From positions 1,674,001 through 1,738,000 of the forward strand of contig NZ_CP055305.1 in the NCBI RefSeq assembly GCF_013377995.1: 64,000 bases of DNA, given 5' to 3'. Source of the DNA: Mannheimia pernigra. GTDB taxonomy: Bacteria > Pseudomonadota > Gammaproteobacteria > Enterobacterales > Pasteurellaceae. The translations under genes and the position numbers were made by a program. The notes under the pieces are model-generated. The model had not been told where the DNA came from, made no database searches, and saw nothing but the letters and a program-made list of their open reading frames with translations. Positions 34,041-41,610 of the stretch are shown piece after piece (position 1 is the stretch's first letter; every line of letters starts with the position of its first letter).

Positions 34041-35543
34041 TTATTTCAAACGCATTGCAGGGAATAAAATCACATCACGAATTGACTGTGCATTTGCAAA
34101 AATCATGGCTAAACGGTCGATACCTAAACCTTCACCTGCCGTTGGTGGTAAACCGTGTTCCAATGCTACAATAAAGTCTTCATCTTTAAACATCGCTTCA
34201 TCATCACCCGCATCTTTCGCGACAACTTGTGCATCAAAACGCTCAGCTTGATCTTCCGCATCATTTAATTCAGAGAAACCATTACCAATTTCACGACCAC
34301 CGATAAAGAGCTCAAAACGATCAGTCACCTCTGGATTTTCATCATTACGGCGTGCAAGCGGTGAAATTTCTGCAGGATGTGCCATTAAGAAAGTCGGTTG
34401 AATTAATTGATGTTCTGCGACTTCTTCAAAAATTGCATTCACTACAGAGCCTAATCCCCATGATTTTTGAATTTCAATGCCTAAACCTTTTGCAATTTCA
34501 ACGGCTTTCTCAATGTTATCTAAATCGGAACGAGAAATACCATTACCATATTTCACGATAGCATCGTGCATTGTAATACGCTCAAATGGCTTACCAAAAT
34601 CAAACACATATTCTCCATAAGGTACGTCTGTTGTACCAAGAATATCCAATGATAATTGTCTTAACAATTCTTCGGTGTTATCCATTAAATCGTGATAATC
34701 TGCATAGGCTTGATAATACTCAATCATTGTAAATTCTGGATTATGACGAACAGACACCCCTTCATTACGGAAGTTACGGTTTAACTCAAATACACGTTCA
34801 AAGCCACCAACGACTAAACGCTTTAAGTAAAGTTCTGGCGCAATACGCAAATACATATCCATATCTAACGCATTATGGTGTGTAACAAAAGGCTTCGCTG
34901 CTGCTCCACCTGGGATTACTTGTAACATCGGAGTTTCAACTTCAATAAAATCTCTATCTAAGAAGAATTTACGAATGCCTGATACTACCTGCGAACGAAT
35001 CATAAAAGTACGGCGAGATTCTTCATTAGAAATAAGATCTAAATAACGTTGGCGATAACGAGTTTCCAAATCCGTTAAGCCGTGATGTTTATCGGGTAAT
35101 GGGCGTAACGCTTTTGTTAAAAGTTGAACTTCAGAACAACGAATAGTTAATTCGCCTGTTTTAGTTTTAAATAAAGTTCCCTCAACACCAACAATATCAC
35201 CAAGATCCCAAAGACTTACGTTTTCTTCGTAAACACTTTCGCTCAAATTATCACGTGCCACATAAAGTTGGATGGCACCACTCACATCTTGAATGGTAAA
35301 AAAAGATGCCTTGCCCATTACACGTTTTAGCATAATACGGCCCGCTACTTTAGCTTGAATATGTTGCTCTTTTAATACTTCGCCTTCGACTTCATCATAC
35401 CTAGTATGTAAATCTTTTGCTAACACATCACGACGAAAAGTATTTGGAAAAGCGTTACCCTGCTCACGAATTTTATTTAACTTTTCACGACGAGCTAACA
35501 TTTCTCCATTAAGATCTAATTCTTGATTTTCTACTTCAGACAT
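34041..35543 (-). CDS. lysS: Lysyl-tRNA synthetase (class II)
   Basis: A full-length 500-residue class II LysRS. The N-terminal OB-fold anticodon domain spans about 65-150 (KVAGRIMLKRVMGKASF). Motif 1 is near 200 (FIEVETPMLQVIPGGAAAKPF), motif 2 is FELNRNFRNEGVSVRHNPEFT near 260, and motif 3 is GEGLGIDRLAM near 475. The protein charges tRNA-Lys. It is monocistronic here; prfB, its partner in E. coli, is absent. Confidence 0.98.
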   Translation of the reverse strand: MSEVENQELDLNGEMLARREKLNKIREQGNAFPNTFRRDVLAKDLHTRYDEVEGEVLKEQHIQAKVAGRIMLKRVMGKASFFTIQDVSGAIQLYVARDNLSESVYEENVSLWDLGDIVGVEGTLFKTKTGELTIRCSEVQLLTKALRPLPDKHHGLTDLETRYRQRYLDLISNEESRRTFMIRSQVVSGIRKFFLDRDFIEVETPMLQVIPGGAAAKPFVTHHNALDMDMYLRIAPELYLKRLVVGGFERVFELNRNFRNEGVSVRHNPEFTMIEYYQAYADYHDLMDNTEELLRQLSLDILGTTDVPYGEYVFDFGKPFERITMHDAIVKYGNGISRSDLDNIEKAVEIAKGLGIEIQKSWGLGSVVNAIFEEVAEHQLIQPTFLMAHPAEISPLARRNDENPEVTDRFELFIGGREIGNGFSELNDAEDQAERFDAQVVAKDAGDDEAMFKDEDFIVALEHGLPPTAGEGLGIDRLAMIFANAQSIRDVILFPAMRLK

Positions 35544-35700
35544 TAAATTACCTTTAGATTTTCAAAATTTGGATAAATAAAACTGGGCGATTATACGTTA
35601 TTTTCAGGAATTTTGGTAGGAAACAAGCGGTAAGATTTTCAATAAATTTTGCAAATAGGCAGGATTGAAGCTAAATCACTTAACTCCAATCCGTTATACA

Positions 35701-37176
35701 TTACATTACAACAACATCAAATTGATCCCGATGATAATACGGTTCTAATTTTATCTCTATTTTTTGTCCGATAAAGGCCTGCAATTCAGCTAGTAATGCG
35801 TGGCTTTCTTCATTAATCAAGTATTCTGCCACTTCTTTAGACGCATAAACATGCATTTTTTCTGTTTTAAATAGATGATGTACACGCACAATTTCACGCA
35901 TAATTTCATAGCTGACGGTTTCAACTGTTTTTACCGTACCACGCCCCTGACAAGCCGAGCAATCGCAGCAAAGAATGCGTTCTAAACTCTCACGCGTACG
36001 CTTGCGTGTCATTTCAACCAAACCAAGTTGAGTAAAGCCATTTACGTTAGTTTTTACTCGATCACCTTTTAACGCTTCTTGTAACGATTGTAAAACTAAG
36101 TTGCGATGCTCTACTTCTTGCATATCAATAAAATCAATAATAATAATACCGCCTAAATTACGTAATTGAAGTTGGTGTGCAATTGCCTGCGTTGCTTCAA
36201 TATTCGTATTAAAGATGGTGTGTGCAAGATTTCGATGCCCAACAAATGCACCTGTATTGATGTCAATTGTTGTCATAGATTCTGTTTGTTCAATAATCAG
36301 ATAACCGCCTGATTTCAGATTTACCCTCTTATCGAGTGCTTTTTGAATAGCTTCCTCAACACCGTAAGCGTCAAATAATGTTTTAGCCCCTATATACAAA
36401 CTTACAGAATTTGTTAGCTCAGGCATAAACTCAGTTAAGAACTCTTTGACTTGCTCACAAGTTATTTTTGAATCAATCCAGACTGCATTAATATGCGTGC
36501 CAATAAAATCTCTTAGCACACGTTGAGCCAACGCAAGCTCTCCATAAAGCATTGACTTAGCTGGATATTTTGTTTTCCGCTCTAACACTTTTCGCCATAA
36601 TCTTTTCAAAAAAGCAGCATCTTGCTTTAAGCTTTCTTCATTTGCTTCTTCAGCCGCAGTACGAACAATAAATCCACCCAATTCATCACAATAAGGCTCA
36701 ACCAATCTTTTTAAACGCTCACGCTCCTCCTCACTTTCAATTCTTTGCGAGACCCCAACGTGACTATTTTCTGGCATAAAAACTAAATAGCGAGAAGGTA
36801 ACGTAATATCAGTCGTTAAACGAGCCCCTTTGGTACCAATCGGATCTTTAACTACTTGCACAACAATATCCTGCCCTTCACGCACTAGCTCGGCAATATC
36901 TTTTACTACAAACTGCTTCTTCTCATTTTCATCAACACATTCTGTATGTGAAACAATATCAGAGGCATGTAGAAAAGCCGCTTTTTCTAACCCAATATCC
37001 ACAAAAGCAGACTGCATTCCTGGCAACACCCGGGTTACTCGTCCTTTGTAAATATTACCGACAATACCACGCTTAGCTTCACGTTCAATGTGTAGCTCTC
37101 TTAACAATCCGTTTTCAACTAATGCTACCCGAGTTTCACTTGGAGTTACATTAACTAATAATTCTGTCCCACTCAT
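35701..37176 (-). CDS. rng: Ribonuclease G
   Basis: A 491-residue RNase E/G-family endonuclease. The S1 domain lies at about 35-125 (RGIVGNIYKGRVTRVLPGMQSAFVDIG), the catalytic aspartates are in TIDINTGAFVGH (about 303-314) and IIIIDFIDM (about 345-353), and the Zn-link cysteines in CDCSACQGRG (about 407-416). It processes 16S rRNA 5' ends and degrades some mRNAs. It lacks the long C-terminal scaffold of RNase E, as expected for RNase G. The interrupted LexA-box promoter at 38.5 kb points toward this gene. Confidence 0.96.
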   Translation of the reverse strand: MSGTELLVNVTPSETRVALVENGLLRELHIEREAKRGIVGNIYKGRVTRVLPGMQSAFVDIGLEKAAFLHASDIVSHTECVDENEKKQFVVKDIAELVREGQDIVVQVVKDPIGTKGARLTTDITLPSRYLVFMPENSHVGVSQRIESEEERERLKRLVEPYCDELGGFIVRTAAEEANEESLKQDAAFLKRLWRKVLERKTKYPAKSMLYGELALAQRVLRDFIGTHINAVWIDSKITCEQVKEFLTEFMPELTNSVSLYIGAKTLFDAYGVEEAIQKALDKRVNLKSGGYLIIEQTESMTTIDINTGAFVGHRNLAHTIFNTNIEATQAIAHQLQLRNLGGIIIIDFIDMQEVEHRNLVLQSLQEALKGDRVKTNVNGFTQLGLVEMTRKRTRESLERILCCDCSACQGRGTVKTVETVSYEIMREIVRVHHLFKTEKMHVYASKEVAEYLINEESHALLAELQAFIGQKIEIKLEPYYHRDQFDVVVM

Positions 37177-37349
37177 TTTTTTCTCTATATTTGTAAACTA
37201 CTCTAAAGTTTACCATTTCATCATTAAGAAAACAAAACCTTAGTATAGTATGTATATTTGTATGGTAGCTGCAAAAGAAAGAATGATAAATCGTACTGCA
37301 CAAACTGTAATGGTTCATTCCTTGCAACATTCCAAAGACACAACCACAT

Positions 37350-38192
37350 TTAAATCCTTAAACAATCCATTTCAAACTGCATTGGGGAGCGATTTCCTAA
37401 TGCAGAATGCAGTCGTCTCGGATTGTAAAAATCTTCAATGTATTCCGCCACACAAAGCAATGCTTGCTCGCGTGTCTTAAATCGGTAGCGGTTGAGTTTC
37501 TCCGTCTTTAAACTGCGGAAAAAACGCTCTGTTACCGCATTGTCCGTACATTTCCCCGCCCTACTTTGGCTATGCACCATTTTCGCTTCTGTCAGCACAT
37601 TCCGAAAGGCTTGGCTGCTGTATTGGGAGCCTCGGTCTGAGTGGAAAATAACGTCCGCAGGGGGCTTGCGGCGGTGGATGGCAAGTCGCAAGGCTTGAAC
37701 GCATAAGCGACTATCTGGCGTATCCGATACCGACCAGATGACAATTAACCGTGAAAACCAATCAATGACGATAGCCAAATACAGCCAGCATTCATCGGTA
37801 GGAATGTAGGTAATATCGCCTGCCCAAATGGTGTCGGGCATCATTGCACACTGCTCATTTGCACTATTTTCCGCAAAATCGACCGCTTGTTTTCGCCAAA
37901 CTTTAGCTTTCGGGCACTTAGCTTTTATCTCAAGCTCCCGCATTAAACGGCGAGCTTTAAACCGCCCGATTTTTATCCCTAAATCCGTCACCGCCTGTGA
38001 TAAACGCCGTGAGCCATAGGTTTCACCGCTTGCCTCAAAGACAGATAGCAACGTTTCCTGCAAGCTCATCAACGTTTGATTAGGTGGCGATTTTTCCCAA
38101 CGATGGCTGGTGGAGCGATTCAACGAAAAACAACGGGACAGTTGTGCGGGGGAAATGCCTTCTCGCCGTAAATCCACCACACAGGATTTCAA
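37350..38192 (-). CDS. IS3-family transposase OrfB (DDE integrase core)
   Basis: A 280-residue frame with an HTH_21 region at the start and an integrase core: DITYIPTDECWLYLAIVID (first Asp near residue 126), FHSDRGSQYSS (second Asp near 188) and the final Glu in AVTERFFRSLKTEK near 223. YNPRRLHSALGNRSP near the end is the usual IS3 signature. It is normally made as an OrfAB fusion by -1 frameshifting from orfA at 38219-38225; its own TTG start is probably little used. Confidence 0.93.
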   Translation of the reverse strand: MKSCVVDLRREGISPAQLSRCFSLNRSTSHRWEKSPPNQTLMSLQETLLSVFEASGETYGSRRLSQAVTDLGIKIGRFKARRLMRELEIKAKCPKAKVWRKQAVDFAENSANEQCAMMPDTIWAGDITYIPTDECWLYLAIVIDWFSRLIVIWSVSDTPDSRLCVQALRLAIHRRKPPADVIFHSDRGSQYSSQAFRNVLTEAKMVHSQSRAGKCTDNAVTERFFRSLKTEKLNRYRFKTREQALLCVAEYIEDFYNPRRLHSALGNRSPMQFEMDCLRI

Positions 38193-38431
38193 GACTTCTC
38201 GAGCAAGAAGGCGGACACCTTTTTTAGTAAGGCATTGTCGCTACGCAACGGCTCATTCTCCGCCCGTAAACGCTGAATTTCCCGCTGCTCGGCGAGAAAT
38301 TGCCGCTTCCAACGATTCAAGGCAGATTGGCTGACTCGCATCATTTTGTACACTTGACTGACGCTATGTTTGCCGTCTAACACCATTTCAACACATTGCT
38401 TTTTATACTCAGGGGTAAAAAGTTTAACCAT
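38189..38431 (-). CDS. IS3-family transposase OrfA (helix-turn-helix)
   Basis: An 80-residue frame: HTH_Tnp_1 domain (MVKLFTPEYKKQCVEMVLDG, residues 1-20) followed by a leucine-zipper-like part (IQRLRAENEPLRSDNALLKK). ATG 38431 has GGAG 9 bp upstream; earlier ATGs in the frame lack a site. The sequence CTAAAAAAG near the end is an A_AAA_AAG heptamer in the correct phase; slipping there joins orfB. It overlaps orfB by 4 bp. Confidence 0.85.
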   Translation of the reverse strand: MVKLFTPEYKKQCVEMVLDGKHSVSQVYKMMRVSQSALNRWKRQFLAEQREIQRLRAENEPLRSDNALLKKVSAFLLEKS

Positions 38432-38508
38432 TTTGCTGTTCTCCATTTTGAGAGAATTTATCAAAAATAGTCTTTGGTTTGTTGCAGTGGGTTAGGCCAT
38501 TACAAAAC

Positions 38509-38589
38509 GTATATCAAGTGTTTTCATTATATCCTCACTTTGGTTACTGATTTTACATACAGTATAATAAGTGAGGATTTTTATGTCAA
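38509..38589 (-). pseudogene. Promoter, LexA-like box and first codons of a gene cut off by the IS
   Basis: On the minus strand: TTGACA (38589-38584), 17 bp, TATACT (38566-38561), a good sigma70 promoter. Overlapping the -10 is TACTGATTTTACATACAGTA (38545-38564 as read on the plus strand), with the CTG-N10-CAG spacing and TACTG/CAGTA arms of a LexA box. A GTGAGGA ribosome site and ATG (38527) follow, then MKTLDIR before the IS target duplication. The same region sits within a 10-bp inverted repeat, ATCCTCACTT / AAGTGAGGAT (38531-38578). The product is unknown; across the IS the frame would continue about 50 codons into the rng start. Confidence 0.55.
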
Positions 38590-38623
38590 AAAAATAGTGT
38601 AATAATTTACAGTATTTGAGTTT

Positions 38624-39586
38624 TTAATTATTAGCCAAAATAACCGCACGCTTAGGGGCTGGGTAGCCTTCAATGGTTTTATTGCGATCGGCTGGATCTA
38701 GAAAATCTACCAAACTTTCATTTTCTAACCAATCGGTTTTACGTTGTTCCTCAAGGGTGGTGATTCCTTCATCAACACAACGTACATTCTTAAAGCCGAC
38801 TTTTTTCAACCAGTTAATTAATGCAGGCACGGACGGAATAAAATAGACATTTTTCATTTTAGCGTAGCGATCCGTTGGCATAAGTGTATCATTGATATCA
38901 CCATCAATGACGAGAGTTTCCAGCACTAATTCCCCGCCTTTTACTAATTGTGCTTTGAGCTGAGAAAGATGATCGAGAGGTGATTTACGGTGATAAAGCA
39001 CGCCCATTGAAAAAACCGTATCAAAAGCCGCCAGCGGTTGCATTTGCTCAATCCCAAGTGGGATAAGATTGGCTCGTCTGTCATTGCCTAATAATTTTCT
39101 GACTGCCTCAAATTGACAAAGAAAAAGCTCAGTTGGGTCGATCCCCACTACCATTTTTGCCCCTTCACCGACCATTCGCCACATATGATAACCGCTGCCA
39201 CAGCCAACGTCTAAAATGGTTTTTCCTTCAAGCGGAGATAAGTGTGGCAACACACGATCCCATTTAAAATCGGAACGCCATTCGGTATCAATATGAATGC
39301 CGTGTAAGTGATAAGGACCTTTACGCCAAGGCATAAGTTGTCTTAAATGATGGGTGATTTGCTTTATCTCACCTTCAGACAACACTTCACTTGGAATTGA
39401 TTCCACTTTGTCTTTTAGGTTAATACAAGCGGTCGAATTTGGTAAAAAATTTGCAACTTTTGCCCATTTTGCATAATCGGCGTGAGTGGTTTTTTCCCAT
39501 TGCTTTAACTGCAAAGGCAAGGTTTCAAGCCAATCAGAAAGTGGCGTAGTTGCAATTTGTTGATAAAAAGGACGGAAGTCGATCAT
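38624..39586 (-). CDS. cmoB: tRNA U34 carboxymethyltransferase
   Basis: A full-length 320-residue CmoB. The methyltransferase fold starts at KTILDVGCGSGYHMWRM (about 123-139), and VFSMGVLYHRKSPLDHL near 197 forms the rest of the cofactor site. N-terminal segments such as WRKGPYHLHG near 91 are typical. It transfers a carboxymethyl group from carboxy-S-adenosylmethionine to wobble hydroxyuridine, making cmo5U34 in tRNA. cmoA is not in the window. It is followed downstream by the interrupted gene and IS. Confidence 0.96.
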   Translation of the reverse strand: MIDFRPFYQQIATTPLSDWLETLPLQLKQWEKTTHADYAKWAKVANFLPNSTACINLKDKVESIPSEVLSEGEIKQITHHLRQLMPWRKGPYHLHGIHIDTEWRSDFKWDRVLPHLSPLEGKTILDVGCGSGYHMWRMVGEGAKMVVGIDPTELFLCQFEAVRKLLGNDRRANLIPLGIEQMQPLAAFDTVFSMGVLYHRKSPLDHLSQLKAQLVKGGELVLETLVIDGDINDTLMPTDRYAKMKNVYFIPSVPALINWLKKVGFKNVRCVDEGITTLEEQRKTDWLENESLVDFLDPADRNKTIEGYPAPKRAVILANN

Positions 39587-39664
39587 ATATTCAGGGGTTT
39601 TAATAATAAAATATTGAATTTTGTAAGGGCGAGCCTAAGTGCCTGCCCCACAAATTAAATTGGA

Positions 39665-41428
39665 TTATCTCACAATCGGATTAACTTTCGCTTTCTGTAC
39701 TTTGCGGTAAGCGTTGAGTAATTTCTGATGAGCGATCATATTTTCCAACGTTTCGTCAGAAGCGGTTAAACCGTGGAACGGATTACCGCCTTGCACCGCA
39801 TTCCAAGCGAATTCCACCGCTTCCACGCCGTACATTTTCTCGAATACAGAACGATATTGAGCCGGTTCACGGTTTTGATCTAGAAATAATTCAAGCGTGC
39901 TGATTAAGCAGCGATAATAATTGTTACGCTCTGCTGAGAAGACGCTGGCGTTCATATTTGCCGTCCAGTTTGCCCAATCTAAGGCTTGCTCTAAGTTGCC
40001 GAGAGCCAAGTGAAGCATTGATTTCAACTCACCGATACGCAAGGTTTGCATTGCCGAGCCTTTTTCTGCTACCACGCCGATAAACTCACGGACACGGGTA
40101 AAATCATCAATGCTTTGCTCGTCTAATTCATCAAGCAATTCTTGATAAGTGTCTGCATCGTGATGGAAGTGTGGCAGGTCCAACAAAATTTCACGCCAAT
40201 CTAATCCCATATTATTGTTAGCATAAATCAGGTCGTCACTTGGATAAATATTTGACATTCCTGGTGCTAAAATACGGCAAGAGTACACACCTAAATGCTC
40301 GTAATCCATAATATAAACTGGCTGATTGTGCTTGTTGAAAATCGCCATCATATTATTAAATTCTTGCTCGGTTGTGCCAGAGAAATCCCAATGCACGAAT
40401 GGATAATCTGCATCACGTTTGAAAAGATCCCAAGAAATAAGACCGCTTGAATCAATAAAATGGGTTTCCATATTCGCGTGATCGGCTACATCTTCATTAT
40501 TGAAAGACGGCGGTGCAAACACATCTAAATCTTTGAGGCTGCGACCTTGCAGAAGCTCGGTGACAGTACGCTCAAATGCGACTTGGAAATTTGGGTGTGC
40601 ACCGAAAGAGGCGAAACAAGAGCCGTTTTGTGGATTGAGTAAAATCACACAAATTACAGGGAATTCGCCACCTAATGAGGCATCGTAGCAAAGAATCGGG
40701 AAGCCTTCTTGCTCTAATTTTTCGATAGACGCCTTAATGGTTGGATAGCCATCAATCACCGATTGCGGAATTTCAGGCAAGCTGATCGCTTCAGTGATAA
40801 TGCGATGTTTTACGAAACGCTCGAAAACTTCGGATAAACCTTGCACACGAGCTTCGTTTTTGGTGTTACCTGCAGACATACCGTTTGATACGAATAAGTT
40901 ACCGATAATGCTTTGCGGAATGTAAACGGTTTCGTTGTCTGATTGACGAACGTAAGGCAAGGTCACGATCCCACGATCGTAGTTACCCGATTGTAAATCC
41001 ACTAATAATTCAGGAGTAAGTTCGCCATTCGGGTCAAAATATTCCCATAAGAAATCATCCATCATTTCTGGTGGTGGCACATCTTCATCTTCAATCAGGA
41101 ACCATTTTTCGGTTGGATAATGCACGAAATCGCTGTTCGCAATCTCTTGCCCTAAGTAGAAATCCGCCCAGAAATAGTTAGTGGATAAACGCTCAAAATA
41201 TTCGCCTAACGCAGAAGCTAACGCTGCTTTTTTGCTTGCTCCTTTACCGTTTGAGAAACATTGCGGGCAATCTGCATCACGAATATGTACAGACCACACG
41301 TTTGGAACGGGATTTAACCAAGAGGCTTCTTCAATATTAAAGCCAAGGTTTTTTAATTTGTGTTGAAAGGTAGAAATACTCTCTTCAAGAGCAGCATCTT
41401 TACCTGTGATAAAAGTTTGTTCTGACAT
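39665..41428 (-). CDS. ycaO: YcaO protein, accessory factor for ribosomal protein S12 methylthiolation
   Basis: A 587-residue protein, matching E. coli YcaO (586) throughout its length: an ATP-using YcaO cyclodehydratase-type domain to about residue 400 (SNGKGASKKAALASALGEYFERLS near 62-85; GMSAGNTKNEARVQGLSEVFERF near 183-205) and a tetratricopeptide-like C-terminal part (LHLALGNLEQALDWANW). E. coli YcaO assists RimO in beta-methylthiolation of S12. Its C-terminus is proline-poor (ends NPIVR). Nothing suggests a natural-product cluster; it is the ordinary chromosomal neighbour of the CRISPR locus and divergent from it. Confidence 0.92.
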   Translation of the reverse strand: MSEQTFITGKDAALEESISTFQHKLKNLGFNIEEASWLNPVPNVWSVHIRDADCPQCFSNGKGASKKAALASALGEYFERLSTNYFWADFYLGQEIANSDFVHYPTEKWFLIEDEDVPPPEMMDDFLWEYFDPNGELTPELLVDLQSGNYDRGIVTLPYVRQSDNETVYIPQSIIGNLFVSNGMSAGNTKNEARVQGLSEVFERFVKHRIITEAISLPEIPQSVIDGYPTIKASIEKLEQEGFPILCYDASLGGEFPVICVILLNPQNGSCFASFGAHPNFQVAFERTVTELLQGRSLKDLDVFAPPSFNNEDVADHANMETHFIDSSGLISWDLFKRDADYPFVHWDFSGTTEQEFNNMMAIFNKHNQPVYIMDYEHLGVYSCRILAPGMSNIYPSDDLIYANNNMGLDWREILLDLPHFHHDADTYQELLDELDEQSIDDFTRVREFIGVVAEKGSAMQTLRIGELKSMLHLALGNLEQALDWANWTANMNASVFSAERNNYYRCLISTLELFLDQNREPAQYRSVFEKMYGVEAVEFAWNAVQGGNPFHGLTASDETLENMIAHQKLLNAYRKVQKAKVNPIVR

Positions 41429-41549
41429 AGAGGCCTTTAATATGATTTAGTAAGCTAATTATTATACTAAAAAATGGATATAAAGTGGGGAAGTTTAATC
41501 AATAGAATTTGGAGAAATTTATACTTTAATGTGAATATACGCCACATTA

Positions 41550-41578
41550 TTGTTATTCTATTTATAATAAATTATAGT
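41550..41578 (+). promoter_or_regulatory. Putative promoter of the cas operon
   Basis: TTGTTA (41550-41555), 17 bp, TATAGT (41573-41578), 32 bp before the cas3 start. The 182-bp space between divergent ycaO and cas3 has no other clear signal. Confidence 0.45.
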
Positions 41579-41610
41579 ACTAGAGAATATAGATAGGGAT
41601 TTATATAAAT

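Larger units (their letters stand above)
37306..38504 (-). mobile_element. Complete IS3-family insertion sequence
   Basis: A 1,199-bp element. The ends are imperfect inverted repeats of about 24 bp starting TGTAATGG and ending CCATTACA (left TGTAATGGTTCATTCC, right complement TGTAATGGCCTAACCC). It is flanked by a 4-bp target duplication, AAAC at 37302-37305 and 38505-38508. It carries two overlapping transposase frames on the minus strand with an A6G slippery site. The intact repeats and frames suggest recent insertion. A decayed copy with the same end lies at 51246. Confidence 0.93.

Noticed and set aside
39665..41428. YcaO as part of a thiazole/oxazole peptide cluster or as a CRISPR accessory gene
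   Set aside because: It aligns over full length with the housekeeping YcaO, and neither a precursor peptide nor a dehydrogenase is nearby; it is transcribed away from cas3.
41429..41610. Possible guide-matching site in the cas3 promoter region
   Set aside because: I compared the guide seed ATTAATGG with the sequence after every TTC on both strands here and found no comparable match, so the guide does not obviously control the cas operon promoter.
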